Positions 23,747 to 33,546 of a DNA stretch of 64,000 nt are shown here, in pieces. Location: NCBI GenBank assembly GCA_020444325.1, contig JAHLLD010000004.1, forward strand, positions 62,001 to 126,000. The letters are read 5' to 3'. The stretch is from a bacterium (lineage in GTDB: Bacteria; Bacteroidota; Ignavibacteria; SZUA-365). The notes beneath the pieces were generated by a model, which saw only the letters and a list, made by a program, of their open reading frames with translations, did not search any database and was not told the origin of the DNA. Positions within the stretch are counted from its first letter, which is position 1, and each line of letters opens with the position of its first letter. A program made the position numbers and the translations under genes.

Positions 23747-25618
23747 CTACATTGTGCGCAGACGTTTGTCGTAGCGGGCGAATGCGCGCTCCATTGCGGC
23801 ATCCTTGCGGTAGATATCATCCCTGAGCTGCAGCTGTCCGTCGTGATCCACCCAGGCGGTGACATAATCGATATACAGCGGCGTTTTCTGGTGGAGGAAC
23901 ACCGGCTTGCTGCGCACACCGCTCCAGATGGTACTCTGAATGCGTCCGACATCCCATTTCGGCGTGCCTTTCAGCAGGTAGCGCGCAAACTCCATCGGCT
24001 CTTCGATGCGCACGCAGCCGTGGCTCACGGCGCGCACCGAGCGGCGGAAAGCATACTGCATCGGGGTGTCGTGAAGGTAGATGCTGAAATCATTGCGGAA
24101 CATGAATTTTATTCGTCCCAGCGCATTGCCCACACCCGGCTCCTGCTTGAACTTGTAGGGCATGGAATACGGGTTGTGCGAGGCCCAGTCGATGCTGCTG
24201 GCATCGACAACCGAGTCGCGGTAATACACCTTGTAGCGCTTTTTCTTCAGGAAACTGCTGTCGCGCAGGGCCGAGAAATACAGTTCGCGGCTCGCGATGC
24301 TGCCCGGTACGTTCCAGATGGGATTGAGGATGAAATGCGTGAATTCCCCGTGCAGCTGCGGGGTCTCATGGTCGCTGGGCTGATGCCGCCGCGCTCCGGT
24401 GCGGTGATAGCGCGCAAGCTGATCGGCGTAATACGGGGATTTTCGTTCACCCACGCACACGGCCATCGAGGTTTGCACTTCACCGTCGTCGTACGCGTTG
24501 AGCCAGAAGGCAGGGATGTTTACGACGATGTACCTGCCCTTGTCCGGATAACGCAGCCAGCGGAAGCGCTCGAGGTTCACTTCCATCTGCTCGATGTAGG
24601 AATCGATGCTGCGGTTCATGCGTCCCACCGTGCGTGATCCGATGATGCCGTCGATCAGCAGTCCATGCCGCGCCTGGTAACTGCGTACGGCACGCACCAT
24701 CGCACTGTCGAAGGTAAATGCGCCGAGGTGTTGCAGCCGCAGGCTGTCGAGTTCGTACGCCTGCGTGGCGATGTCGACGATGTCGATGGTTCCGTGCATG
24801 GGGGCTTCCCCGGCACCGAACAGTTCGCCTGTGAGCATCAGGCGATGCGCGACGGAAGGAAGAATGGACGAGGTGTCGCCCGGTTCGATCTTATCGACCT
24901 GCAGATTCGGGATATGCGGCCATGCAATATTGCGCCGCATCGCGCGGTATTCAAGCAATGCGGTCTGCAGGCGGCGGTAGCGTCTGTCCCTTGGCTGAAT
25001 ATTGCGGAGAAAGGATACGATATCCACCGCTTCCAGCGGTTCGAGGAATTCCCGTTTGCCGGGACGACGGACGGGGAGATGATAGGCCCTGTCGAGCCGT
25101 TCCGGGTTGAAGACACCGTAACGCAGATGCTGCGCGTAGGAAAGGAGTCCATCCGACAGCAGCAATTCCATGCGCGCCAGCGCGCGGTTTTCATCTTCCA
25201 CGCTGCCGCGCAGCACACCGTCGAGCAGCAGCTGCAATTCACGGGCATGATACCACGAGGGTTTGAGTCCGTGCGTCCCTGCTTCCAGGAAACGGCGAAG
25301 GATATGCAGTGCCCGTGTGGGAAATGCTTTATCGCTTATCCAGAGGGGACGAAAGTCGCGCGCACCGTAAAACTGCAGCAGCGTATCGCCGTGCTGCAGG
25401 GAAGTACGGAATTTGTCCGTGGCAAACAGTCCTTTGACCGCAGGAGCGATGTCCTCTTCGTCGATGCTGCGCGTGGGGACGTTCCCCGAACGCACTACGG
25501 CGTCGGTCTCGCTTTTGGCGAACAGCGCGTCGACATGACGGGACACGCTCTCGCAGCCGTGCAATGCCAGAATGACGGGAAGAATGAAGAGTATGTGCAG
25601 CGGACGGAGCGGCGACAT
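23747..25618 (-). CDS. YcbB/LdtD-type L,D-transpeptidase lipoprotein
   Basis: 623 residues from the ATG at 25618; a longer frame to 25702 would precede the signal. Signal and lipobox are MSPLRPLHILFILPVILALHGC, so it should be a lipoprotein. A scaffold region (about 70-320) holds a peptidoglycan-binding-like helix set (VRSYQARHGLLIDGIIGSRT). The YkuD catalytic domain follows, ending with HGCVRIEEP (catalytic C535). LdtD-type enzymes make 3-3 crosslinks between mDAP residues in the periplasm. The usual YcbB capping loop seems to be present (SYPYKFKQEPG-like region near 480). It stands between the head-group module and the PH-domain gene. Confidence 0.9.
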   Translation of the reverse strand: MSPLRPLHILFILPVILALHGCESVSRHVDALFAKSETDAVVRSGNVPTRSIDEEDIAPAVKGLFATDKFRTSLQHGDTLLQFYGARDFRPLWISDKAFPTRALHILRRFLEAGTHGLKPSWYHARELQLLLDGVLRGSVEDENRALARMELLLSDGLLSYAQHLRYGVFNPERLDRAYHLPVRRPGKREFLEPLEAVDIVSFLRNIQPRDRRYRRLQTALLEYRAMRRNIAWPHIPNLQVDKIEPGDTSSILPSVAHRLMLTGELFGAGEAPMHGTIDIVDIATQAYELDSLRLQHLGAFTFDSAMVRAVRSYQARHGLLIDGIIGSRTVGRMNRSIDSYIEQMEVNLERFRWLRYPDKGRYIVVNIPAFWLNAYDDGEVQTSMAVCVGERKSPYYADQLARYHRTGARRHQPSDHETPQLHGEFTHFILNPIWNVPGSIASRELYFSALRDSSFLKKKRYKVYYRDSVVDASSIDWASHNPYSMPYKFKQEPGVGNALGRIKFMFRNDFSIYLHDTPMQYAFRRSVRAVSHGCVRIEEPMEFARYLLKGTPKWDVGRIQSTIWSGVRSKPVFLHQKTPLYIDYVTAWVDHDGQLQLRDDIYRKDAAMERAFARYDKRLRTM

Positions 25619-25728
25619 GGGAAGGGGCTTTCTCCGGTCATGGTCTGAAGAAATGGATTCCTCCGTATCCTTCAAACATATTGAAAAACGGGAGTGATTC
25701 AAAGACGGGAGAGACTGTCGACGCAGGC

Positions 25729-26463
25729 TTATCCCAGTGCAGGAAGAATACCCTGCTCTGCTGCGCGGAAATCTTCAACAGTATCGAGCTCCATGCAGGC
25801 GTACTGGCTGATGTCGACGGCGTAGAGATCGCTGCCCTCGCGGATGACTTCCTCGAAGGCGGCCTCATAAAAGATATCGACGCGCTCTTCAAGGCGGATC
25901 ATGCGCTCGAGTACGCTGAAAAGGTGCTCTCCCCAGGCGGCGGAGAATCGCTCGATGCCGATGGATTCTCCAGCTGCCGCGGCGATGTCGACCACTTTGC
26001 TGATTTCCTGGATGCGGTTTTCCCCGTCGAGACGCACCTTGATTTCCTCCTCGCCCACCTCGATGTCCCTGTTCAGTGCGATACAGTCGGCATGCGGCGA
26101 CTCAAGAAGGGAAGTCACGATGCGGCGGTCAAAGAGGATGTCGCTGTCGAGCAGCAGCATGTTGCGTCCCGCCACTTCAGCCCTCGCAAGCCAGAGGGAA
26201 TAGATGTTGTTCGTGCTGTCGTAGACGGGATTGTGCAGGTAGGTGACGTCCAACCGCGGCCAGTGTCTGTGTACGTGCTCCTGTATCATGTCGTCGAGGT
26301 ATCCCGTTACGAACACAAAACGCTCGATACCGTTGGCGAGCAGATTGTCGACGGTGCGCTGGAGAATGGAGCGTCCCCCGAGTTCGAGCAGGCATTTCGG
26401 GGCGTTGTCGGTGAGGGGACGAAGGCGGCGGGCCATGCCGGCGGCGAGAATAAGTGCGGTCAT
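25729..26463 (-). CDS. Sugar-phosphate/alcohol-phosphate nucleotidyltransferase (cytidylyltransferase-like)
   Basis: 244 residues. A nucleotidyltransferase Rossmann fold starts ALILAAGMARRLRPLT, with K23 in the signature loop and D106/D108 (LLLDSDILF) as the metal site. The size and the VYDSTNNIYSLWLARA segment resemble LicC-type phosphocholine or inositol-1-phosphate cytidylyltransferases. It lies six bases downstream of the CDP-alcohol phosphatidyltransferase gene on the same strand. The obvious reading is that it makes the CDP-activated alcohol used by that enzyme. The alcohol is unknown. Confidence 0.85.
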   Translation of the reverse strand: MTALILAAGMARRLRPLTDNAPKCLLELGGRSILQRTVDNLLANGIERFVFVTGYLDDMIQEHVHRHWPRLDVTYLHNPVYDSTNNIYSLWLARAEVAGRNMLLLDSDILFDRRIVTSLLESPHADCIALNRDIEVGEEEIKVRLDGENRIQEISKVVDIAAAAGESIGIERFSAAWGEHLFSVLERMIRLEERVDIFYEAAFEEVIREGSDLYAVDISQYACMELDTVEDFRAAEQGILPALG

Positions 26464-26469
26464 GCGGTA

Positions 26470-27345
26470 TCAGCTTACTTTGAAACGATGATTGATGCGG
26501 CGCTGCAGCGGATACAGCAGCAGTGCCCAGAGATTTCCCCCGATGACGAGTCCGTACACGTAGACGTCGAGACGATTCAGGAATGCGCAGATCACCATCC
26601 ATGTAATCTGCGAGGTGGGACCGAGGAAAAGCCAGAGCTTTATCATGCGGCGGTTGGCTCTGCGGTATTCTTCCGGATCGGCATCGGTGAGCACCGCATG
26701 TTCGGTGTTGCCCGAGGTCAGCTTTCGCTGGAAACGGGAATATCGGAGATATACCACGATAACGATGCGTTCGAACCAGTGTCCGCCTTCCGTCCGCATC
26801 TGCGCATGTTCCTCTTCGAAGGCCTCGAGATCCTCCTCGAACGTGCTCACCCGCTGCAGCACAATGTCGAGATAGCGGTTGCGGTAGTAATCCACTTGTA
26901 TCGAATGGACGGCATTGCTGCCGGCCGCGAGCAGTATCATCATCCACCAGAACAGCGGGTCGTCGGAGGTGGAGGCGAAACCGATGCCCATGCCGAGGTA
27001 CACTGCTGCGGCCACGATGTAGTCAGCCACGCCGTCGAGAATGCGTCCTATCCGTGTCCCGTTTTTCTTGAGCCGCGCCAGCTGACCGTCGCTGCAGTCG
27101 AGCACATCATTTACGATAAGCAGCACGCCTGCGGCGAGGAGCATGGTCGCTCCGCCAACGCCGAAGGCCACGCCTGCGAGCACGCCGGCGAGCATGGACA
27201 GCAGCGTGATCTGATTCGGTGTCAATTCCGTGTGGTAGACGGCCTTGACGAAAAGAAAGGCGAGGGGACGATAGAAGGTGAGGTCGAAGAATTCTTCGAC
27301 CTCTTTCATTTTCAACGATGCCATGTACTCGTCGTAAAGCTTCAC
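26470..27345 (-). CDS. CDP-alcohol phosphatidyltransferase family protein
   Basis: 291 residues from a GTG overlapping the HisC-like stop. It carries the complete family signature D-x2-DG-x2-AR-x8-G-x3-D-x3-D: D83, D86, G87, A90, R91, G100, D104, D108. It has about six hydrophobic segments. It transfers a phospho-alcohol from a CDP-alcohol to an acceptor alcohol at the membrane. The stretch after the core (about 160-220) is a longer cytosolic insert than in PgsA-type enzymes, like inositol-phosphate or phosphocholine-type members. Coupling to a nucleotidyltransferase suggests that it uses the product of that gene. Confidence 0.9.
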   Translation of the reverse strand: MKLYDEYMASLKMKEVEEFFDLTFYRPLAFLFVKAVYHTELTPNQITLLSMLAGVLAGVAFGVGGATMLLAAGVLLIVNDVLDCSDGQLARLKKNGTRIGRILDGVADYIVAAAVYLGMGIGFASTSDDPLFWWMMILLAAGSNAVHSIQVDYYRNRYLDIVLQRVSTFEEDLEAFEEEHAQMRTEGGHWFERIVIVVYLRYSRFQRKLTSGNTEHAVLTDADPEEYRRANRRMIKLWLFLGPTSQITWMVICAFLNRLDVYVYGLVIGGNLWALLLYPLQRRINHRFKVS

Positions 27346-28391
27346 GCCTGATTGTGCTCCTGCATGTACGTCGTAATGGCGTCAGCGAGTATGCGGTTCT
27401 GTTCCTGCGTCCCGAGCGTGATGCGCATATGCGAATGCAGCAGTTCCTCATTCATGAACTTCACGATGAGCCCCTTGCCGGTGAGGTATTCCTTCAGTGG
27501 GGCCATAAGATCTTCAGGGATTTTCACGAGGATGAAATTCGCCCAGGAACGGAATACCTTGAAGCCCGGGAAGCCGCCCAGGCGATTCAGGAACATCTCC
27601 TTATCCTCTTCCATTTTCTGCGCGACATCCTGGTAATACGCGACGGAGTCGAGCGCGGCCATGGCCACGGGTTCGGAAAGGCGGTGATATCCGAGATAAC
27701 GTGCGCTGTAACGCTCCAGGGTCTCGAGTGCGGAACCGAGCACGGCGAAACCGATGCGCACGCCAGCCAGCGCATAATACTTCGAAAACGTCCGGATGAC
27801 CAGCAGTTTCGGGAAGCGGCGGTTGAGTTCGCCGATGAAGTCGTTCCCCTGGTCGGCATAGGACCAGTATGCCTGGTCGAGCACCACCACGGTGTCTTTC
27901 ATGTGTTCGGCGACGCGCAGCAGGTCTTCACGAGAGAGCACGTTGCCCGTGGGATTGTTGGGCGTGCTGATCAGGACGACCGCGGGACGATGTTCGTCGT
28001 AGAGTCGCAGCATCTCCGGCACATCGTACTCGTAGCTTTCGTCTCCTTCGACGATGGGATATTCTACCTTCACACCGTCCACTTCATCGGCGATGGTTTT
28101 GTAATACCACCAAGAGTGGGAAGGGATCATGATGCGTTCGCCCGCGGCGAGATAGCAATGCACGGTTTGCTTGAGCAAATCCTCGCCCCCGTAGCCGAGC
28201 AGCACCTGTTTTTCCTCCACGCCGAAATCGGCAGCGAGGCGTTCCGACAGCGGTGATTTCACTTTTCGCATGAAATCCCGCGAATAAAAGCTCATTTCCG
28301 CGATCCCGGCGTTTCGAAGCGCTTCAAAACACGCGGGTGCGGGACCATACTGGTTCTCATTTCTGTCAAAATACAGCAATTCGCTTTTCAC
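27342..28391 (-). CDS. HisC-like PLP aminotransferase
   Basis: 349 residues from a GTG with GGAG seven bases upstream. Fold-type I aminotransferase, close in pattern to histidinol-phosphate aminotransferase and CobD: STPNNPTGN (142-150), LDQAYWSY (171-178), and the PLP lysine in RTFSKYYALAGVRIGF (K204). No other his genes are near. It is coupled to a CDP-alcohol phosphatidyltransferase and a nucleotidyltransferase, so it more likely makes an amino-alcohol phosphate for that module than histidine. This is inference from context. Confidence 0.85.
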   Translation of the reverse strand: MKSELLYFDRNENQYGPAPACFEALRNAGIAEMSFYSRDFMRKVKSPLSERLAADFGVEEKQVLLGYGGEDLLKQTVHCYLAAGERIMIPSHSWWYYKTIADEVDGVKVEYPIVEGDESYEYDVPEMLRLYDEHRPAVVLISTPNNPTGNVLSREDLLRVAEHMKDTVVVLDQAYWSYADQGNDFIGELNRRFPKLLVIRTFSKYYALAGVRIGFAVLGSALETLERYSARYLGYHRLSEPVAMAALDSVAYYQDVAQKMEEDKEMFLNRLGGFPGFKVFRSWANFILVKIPEDLMAPLKEYLTGKGLIVKFMNEELLHSHMRITLGTQEQNRILADAITTYMQEHNQA

Positions 28392-28536
28392 GGTGTTCTC
28401 CGCTGATTATTTCCCTGGAAAAAACGTCTGTATCGCAGGAGCGACTCCATCACGGAAGAAAATGCATTGTAAACAGAAAGCGGACATTATTCAAGCCGCT
28501 TGCGCGTCACTCCACTGGGTCTCACGGCTGCTTATG

Positions 28537-29319
28537 CTACATGCCTTTGGCCATGAAGCCGCCATCCACCGCCAGGGTTTGTCCGGTGATGTACGAAGCG
28601 GCAGGGGAGCAGAGAAATGCGGCCGCCCGGGCGACTTCCACGGGGTCGCCGATGCGTCCCATGGGAGTGCGCTCGAGTACTCGTGCGCGGTAGCTGTCAT
28701 TCGCGAGTACGCCTTCGACCAGCGGTGTGCGTATGTACCAGGGTGCGATGCTGTTGACGCGAATCCCATCCGGCGCCCACTCCACCGCGAGATAGCGGGT
28801 CAGGTGATCGAGTGCCGCCTTGCTCATCGCGTAGGGGGCACCGGTGGGAACGGGACGGAGTCCGGCAGTGGAACCGATCGTGAGGATGGCCGCGTCTCTG
28901 CCCGCGCAGAGTTGCGGATGCAGGGCGCGGGCGAGCTCGAAGGGAGCAACGATATTTGTGCGGTGAATAAGATCTGTCTCCTCGCTGCTGTAGTCGACGC
29001 TGGCTTTGCGAATGTTCGTGCCCGCGCAGTTCACGAAAACATCCAGGGCGGGAAATACCGACTGTACGTGCGCGACGATGCCCGTGCGTCCCTCTTCCGT
29101 ACTCACATCCGCCGCGAATCCGATCGCCGTATTCTCGTTCCCATTGTCATGCGCACTGTTCCACGCCGTGAGCTGCGTATTGAGATGGCTGCGGTCGCGA
29201 GCGACGACGAGCACCTCCGCGCCAAGTGCGAGAAACAGCTCCGTGATAGCTGCGCCGATTCCTTTGCTGCCCCCGGTGATGAGGACGCGCTTTGCGTCCA
29301 GTCGAAATGCTTCCGTCAT
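28537..29319 (-). CDS. Short-chain dehydrogenase/reductase (tropinone-reductase-like)
   Basis: 260 residues from the ATG at 29319, with AAGGGA eight bases upstream. A longer start at 29334 lacks that site. Cofactor motif TGGSKGIG (15-22), NCAG (97-100), and catalytic S150, Y163 and K167 (YAMSK). The end [28 protein letters not shown] is the usual classical-SDR tail. It is an NAD(P)-dependent oxidoreductase of unknown substrate. It follows the barrel protein by 17 bases and precedes the HisC-like gene by about 145 bases. Confidence 0.9.
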   Translation of the reverse strand: MTEAFRLDAKRVLITGGSKGIGAAITELFLALGAEVLVVARDRSHLNTQLTAWNSAHDNGNENTAIGFAADVSTEEGRTGIVAHVQSVFPALDVFVNCAGTNIRKASVDYSSEETDLIHRTNIVAPFELARALHPQLCAGRDAAILTIGSTAGLRPVPTGAPYAMSKAALDHLTRYLAVEWAPDGIRVNSIAPWYIRTPLVEGVLANDSYRARVLERTPMGRIGDPVEVARAAAFLCSPAASYITGQTLAVDGGFMAKGM

Positions 29320-29336
29320 GTGTTTTCCCTTCATAC

Positions 29337-30131
29337 CTACAATGTGAACAGCAGTGCCAGGTTCCCCTGCACATCCTGCAGCGACCAGTCATACGACGCG
29401 GTCACTGTCTGCAGGGGATAAAAATACAGTACTTCTGCGCCAAGTGCGAGACCACTGCCGAGCGGGAGCATGTAGCCGGCACCGGCGCGAACACCGAGCT
29501 GCATGCTTCGCGTCAGACCGGGATCATCGCTGTACATTTCCTTTGAGGTGGATCCATCGAGGAAGGTCGCGCCCGCGGGGGAGCGGATATTCTCGATGAC
29601 GCTGAATTCTTCCGTCAACCGGAGTCCCAGCGAAGGACCCGCCATCAGCGCGAAACCGCCGCCCGCGGGATGCCACTGCAACAGCAGGTCCATGCCGCCG
29701 ATGAGCAGCGTCGTTTCAAGTTCATCCTCCAGCTGCATGTCTTCGGGACGCAGGTCGCGTCCGATAATCTCCATGATGAACGGGTCGCTGGTAAACTCCC
29801 CACCGCGTTGTTCGGCAAACAGTCTGCCCGAGAGTACGAAATTCCCCGTGAGTGCCGCGTCGAAACGGATACCGAATGCGAGTCCGAGAGCGCTGCCCTC
29901 ATCGTAGCGTATCAGCGGGGGCGCTTCGGCGGGAAAGGCGAGTCCGCCGCTGTGCATGGTGTAGTTCCCGCCAAGAAAAATTCCGATGGCGAGGCGGGAA
30001 GCCGAAACAGGTGTGACATCGGTTGTGGAAGTGGAGCCGGGATCGCCGGACTGCGCCAAAGCGCACTGCGCGAACGTCACCTGCGCGAGGAGAAGGACGA
30101 GAATACTGCCTGCGGTGCTGCGAAGTTTCAT
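29337..30131 (-). CDS. Outer-membrane beta-barrel protein (PorT-like size and pattern)
   Basis: 264 residues from the ATG at 30131, preceded by AGGAG. The frame to 30296 is antisense-like sequence before the signal peptide. Signal peptide [27 protein letters not shown]. The rest alternates short amphipathic strands ([60 protein letters not shown]) and ends in an aromatic strand, as in outer-membrane barrels of 8-10 strands. It lies ten bases after the VWA/T9SS gene, so the two are probably one operon. Function unknown. Confidence 0.75.
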   Translation of the reverse strand: MKLRSTAGSILVLLLAQVTFAQCALAQSGDPGSTSTTDVTPVSASRLAIGIFLGGNYTMHSGGLAFPAEAPPLIRYDEGSALGLAFGIRFDAALTGNFVLSGRLFAEQRGGEFTSDPFIMEIIGRDLRPEDMQLEDELETTLLIGGMDLLLQWHPAGGGFALMAGPSLGLRLTEEFSVIENIRSPAGATFLDGSTSKEMYSDDPGLTRSMQLGVRAGAGYMLPLGSGLALGAEVLYFYPLQTVTASYDWSLQDVQGNLALLFTL

Positions 30132-30141
30132 GATGCGTCTC

Positions 30142-33100
30142 CTACCTGCTGATGAGCATTGTTGCGGATTCCGAACCTGTTCCGCTGGAGATGCGGTACA
30201 GGTACAAACCGGATGGCAATCCGGCACAGGGGATGTCGACACCGTGCGCCCCGGCACGACGCCATCCCAGAGCGTCCTGCCTGACGAGACGGCCAAAGCT
30301 GTCGAACACGCTCACGGTTACTTCCGTGTCGCGCAGCAGGGAGTACGGTACCGTGACACGGTCGCGTGCCGGATTCGGGTACGGTTTCCCGAGGGTGATG
30401 CCGGTGCGTGCCGATGCGTCGATGAGGCGCTCTTCCAGCCAGGTCATGCTGTCAATGCGTACGCTGGCCGTACCGAAGCTCCCGAGCGTGAGTCCCTCCA
30501 TATTCGAGGACACCGAGTCAATCATCACGCTGCATTCCGTGTCATTGCCGAGATAGGCGCGCAGCCGCAGCCAGGCGATCGTGCGTCCATTCCCCTCCGT
30601 CGAAATCGGGGCATCCTGGGCGGATCGCCGGAAATGATAGGACGTCGTAGCGAGCTTCGCCGCAGGGTCGTATCCCTGTTCGATCGATCCGCTGCCGGCA
30701 TGCAGGATGTCGTTTCCTTCCGCATCCTCGGCCGGATTCGCTTCATCGGGGAAGAGCAGTGTGGGATTGTACGCGATGCGAAAATGCAGTTCTCGCATGC
30801 CATACGCCTGCTCGAGTTCCGAAGTGAAGGTCACGGGAATGCGTACGAGTCCGCCCGGTCGCGTGACGTAATTGCCTGCGACACTGACCGAAAGACTGTC
30901 CCATGCGCGTCCGTCCAGAAATACGGTTTTCTGTTCATCGCCACAGGCGTTCGTCGTCAGGCGCAGTCCGCTCACGATACTGCCGGGCAGACGCGGGGCG
31001 AAGCAAACCTGCACGGTGCGCTCCTCTCCGGGCTCAATGCTCATCGGCAGTGTGGCATCAAGGCGATAATCGTCGTGAAACAGCTCCGCCCCGGAAATGA
31101 CCAGTGTTCCTTCGCCCGTGTTGCGCAGCACGAGATCCTGGCAGCTCTCCTCGCGCACACGGGTATCGGGGAAGCGCGGGAGGTTTTCGGTCACCGTGAG
31201 AAGCGAACTGACGCTCGAGCCGGAGAGGGTGAGCGTGTATGTGCGCATGCGGGACTCCGCCTGCTGCAGGGCGTGAATCTCCTGGCGCAGCGATGCAAGC
31301 GAACCCACGCTTCTGTAGCGTCCACCGGAATTGAGGGCGAGCGACTGCAGTTCGTCGCCGGGACGGCTGTCATTCATCAGCAGAACATTGCAGACAACAC
31401 CGGCGCTATGAAGCAGCGACTGTACCGCAGCGGGCGTATCACCGGCGCAGGTTGACGTGTCGGCATCGCCGCGTGAGGTCAGAAGGATGATGCGAAGGTC
31501 GCGGTCCGTGCCCTGCGCACCGAGCATCTGCACGGCGTTGCGCACAGCTGAGAGCACGCAGCTGCTGTCCGTGTGCTGACGGGGAATGGCAATGGTTTCG
31601 AGTTCACTGCGTGAGCGTGTGGGGGCCTTGCCGGCGGTCGATCCGTCGTTGAACATCACCAGCCATCCCAGCTCATCGATCACCGGATTTTTGTTCGACA
31701 TTCGCATCATCACATCATGAAATGCGAGCCGAGCGGCGTCCCCGTATTGCAGCGTCCCTTCAAAGGATGCATTCACATCCGCACCGAGATCTGCGATGAC
31801 CACGGTGCGGGTGCGCAGGCGGGAAACGGCATCGAAGCTGTACGTGGCGAGGAAATTTCCCGTACTGCCGTCCGGATCGAGCTGGAACTCCAGCATGCGG
31901 CTGCCGCTGGAAGGAATTTCCGCTTCCCCGCTTGCCGGGAGAAACGCCGTACTGCCGCTGCGCTGCATTGTGTACGCAACGGCCGTGTTGCCCGGGTTAT
32001 TGACGCGCACGAAAACTGATGCGGAATCGGAGCAGTACGTGGGCGGCATCGTGCGGACGGTATCGACGAGACTGAAGACCGGACCGATAATAATCGGCAG
32101 CGTATCGTATCCGGTGCCGTGTGCCACGAAGCTCACGGCTTCCGATCCGCAACCGTTGTACTGCAGCATCATTTCTCCTTCAAAGAGTCCGGCGATTTCC
32201 GGCGTAAACTGAACATCGCAGTGGAGGGAATCCCCCGCGTCAATGTGTTTTCCCACGACATCGAACGTCATGGACGGCGGGAGTCCGGTCAGCGAAAGGA
32301 TATCCATGGGAGCGGTGCCATCATTGTGCAGCACGACCTGCTTGCTGCGCTGTGTGCGAGCACGCGTCGCGTCGAAGATGAGCCGCGGTGGGGTGATGCG
32401 AAGGACGGGAGAGACGGCTTCTCCGCGCAGCACGTACTGCTGCGGGACGTCATGATTCAGCTGCATTGCGACCGCGTCGAGCGCCTGCTGGAGGTCGGCG
32501 GCATTGCTGACGGCATTGTAGCTGCCGGATGTCTGGTCGGCGATGCTCTGCAAAGCCGCCGCATCTGCCGTCGTAAACGCAACGATGTGGACGGCGATAC
32601 CGGCGGACTGTGCCGCGTTGATGACACCGGCGGAAGAGCGGGGTCCGCAGGAACCCACACCGGCATCCTCGCCGGCGAGGAAGACGATGAGCAAAGAGCG
32701 CCGAGCCTCGGTCTGCATGAAGCCAATGGTGCGGAGCATGGCGTCCCACACACAGGCTTCCGTCCCGGTCGCCTGCGTCGGCAGTACGCTTTTCACGCTC
32801 GTACGATCGGGCGTGGAAGCGCGGAGCAGGCGGTAGTCCGACGTTCCGCTGTATGTATACACCGCGCCTTCATGTGCCGGCGCACCCTCAGCCATGACCA
32901 CGTCCAGAAACTGTGCGGCAGCGTCATGCGCCGCCGCGATACGCGATGCACCGTCAAAGCTTTCCGCCATTGCCGTACTCGCGTCGAACAGGAATGTCAT
33001 TCCGGTCGGTACCGGACTGTCGGCGACGAGGTTGAGCAGCAGGCTGTCCCTGTGCGGCGCCCGGTCCGGCGCATACTGCAGCGTAAACTGCCTGCTGTTT

Positions 33101-33378
33101 CCGGGCTGGAGAATCAACGGCGCAGGGATGGCGCCGGAAAAGGGAGCGGTGACCGCCGCTGCCTGCGAAATGGTCGCGGCCTCGGTACCGATGTTTTCCA
33201 CGGTCACCTGCAGCGACGCCGAGCGTCCGCACGAAACCGTATCAAACGCAGCCACGGGAGGAGTAAAGCGAAGCAACGGCCCGGTATTCTGTGCGTGTGC
33301 GGTGCCGGGGAGGATGATGATGCAGAGGATGAGGGTGCAGAGAACGAGGACAGCAGGATAAATCGGCAGGCGCTGCAT
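30142..33378 (-). CDS. VWA-domain and Ig-like T9SS cargo protein
   Basis: 1078 residues from the ATG at 33378, preceded by GGAG. The same frame stays open to 35004, but that part is antisense to the next gene. Signal sequence MQRLPIYPAVLVLCTLILCI. An ASPM/SPD-2/Hydin-like Ig module (FDTVSCGRSASLQVTVENIG) is followed by a von Willebrand A-type segment (MTFLFDASTAMAES). Further Ig modules and a second VWA-like segment (about 560-680) follow, then a cohesin/dockerin-like beta region. The end is a T9SS type A sorting domain (GKPYPNPARD, VFDSFGRLV, SGLYLYRI, final MLISR). Probable surface protein. Adhesive role inferred from the VWA module only. Confidence 0.85.
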   Translation of the reverse strand: MQRLPIYPAVLVLCTLILCIIILPGTAHAQNTGPLLRFTPPVAAFDTVSCGRSASLQVTVENIGTEAATISQAAAVTAPFSGAIPAPLILQPGNSRQFTLQYAPDRAPHRDSLLLNLVADSPVPTGMTFLFDASTAMAESFDGASRIAAAHDAAAQFLDVVMAEGAPAHEGAVYTYSGTSDYRLLRASTPDRTSVKSVLPTQATGTEACVWDAMLRTIGFMQTEARRSLLIVFLAGEDAGVGSCGPRSSAGVINAAQSAGIAVHIVAFTTADAAALQSIADQTSGSYNAVSNAADLQQALDAVAMQLNHDVPQQYVLRGEAVSPVLRITPPRLIFDATRARTQRSKQVVLHNDGTAPMDILSLTGLPPSMTFDVVGKHIDAGDSLHCDVQFTPEIAGLFEGEMMLQYNGCGSEAVSFVAHGTGYDTLPIIIGPVFSLVDTVRTMPPTYCSDSASVFVRVNNPGNTAVAYTMQRSGSTAFLPASGEAEIPSSGSRMLEFQLDPDGSTGNFLATYSFDAVSRLRTRTVVIADLGADVNASFEGTLQYGDAARLAFHDVMMRMSNKNPVIDELGWLVMFNDGSTAGKAPTRSRSELETIAIPRQHTDSSCVLSAVRNAVQMLGAQGTDRDLRIILLTSRGDADTSTCAGDTPAAVQSLLHSAGVVCNVLLMNDSRPGDELQSLALNSGGRYRSVGSLASLRQEIHALQQAESRMRTYTLTLSGSSVSSLLTVTENLPRFPDTRVREESCQDLVLRNTGEGTLVISGAELFHDDYRLDATLPMSIEPGEERTVQVCFAPRLPGSIVSGLRLTTNACGDEQKTVFLDGRAWDSLSVSVAGNYVTRPGGLVRIPVTFTSELEQAYGMRELHFRIAYNPTLLFPDEANPAEDAEGNDILHAGSGSIEQGYDPAAKLATTSYHFRRSAQDAPISTEGNGRTIAWLRLRAYLGNDTECSVMIDSVSSNMEGLTLGSFGTASVRIDSMTWLEERLIDASARTGITLGKPYPNPARDRVTVPYSLLRDTEVTVSVFDSFGRLVRQDALGWRRAGAHGVDIPCAGLPSGLYLYRISSGTGSESATMLISR

Positions 33379-33546
33379 GACAACTCCGGGGGGGGTGAGG
33401 GAGGGCGAATACTTTGGTCGTGGATGGGCCGAAGCCGCACACATGGTACAAATTCTTTTTCCAAGAGTAAAGCCGTAAGAGATCGGGCTCTCATATATCC
33501 TGCCGCGGGAGTTGCTTTTTGCGTGGGACAACGCGATTATGGCAGC
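33379..33546. promoter_or_regulatory. Divergent promoter region
   Basis: 168 bases separate the start of the VWA gene (minus) from that of the barrel gene (plus). Promoters for both must lie here. I see an ATACTTTG sequence on the plus strand (about 33408-33415) that partly resembles a Bacteroidota -7 box, but no confident pair. Confidence 0.4.

Noticed and set aside
25681-27351. 556-codon plus frame antisense to the nucleotidyltransferase and CDP-alcohol transferase
   Set aside because: Covers two real minus-strand genes and resembles neither a family nor a signal-bearing protein.
32119-33546. N-terminal part of a 1387-codon plus frame
   Set aside because: It lies antisense to the VWA gene. 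The signal peptide of the barrel protein begins at 33547.
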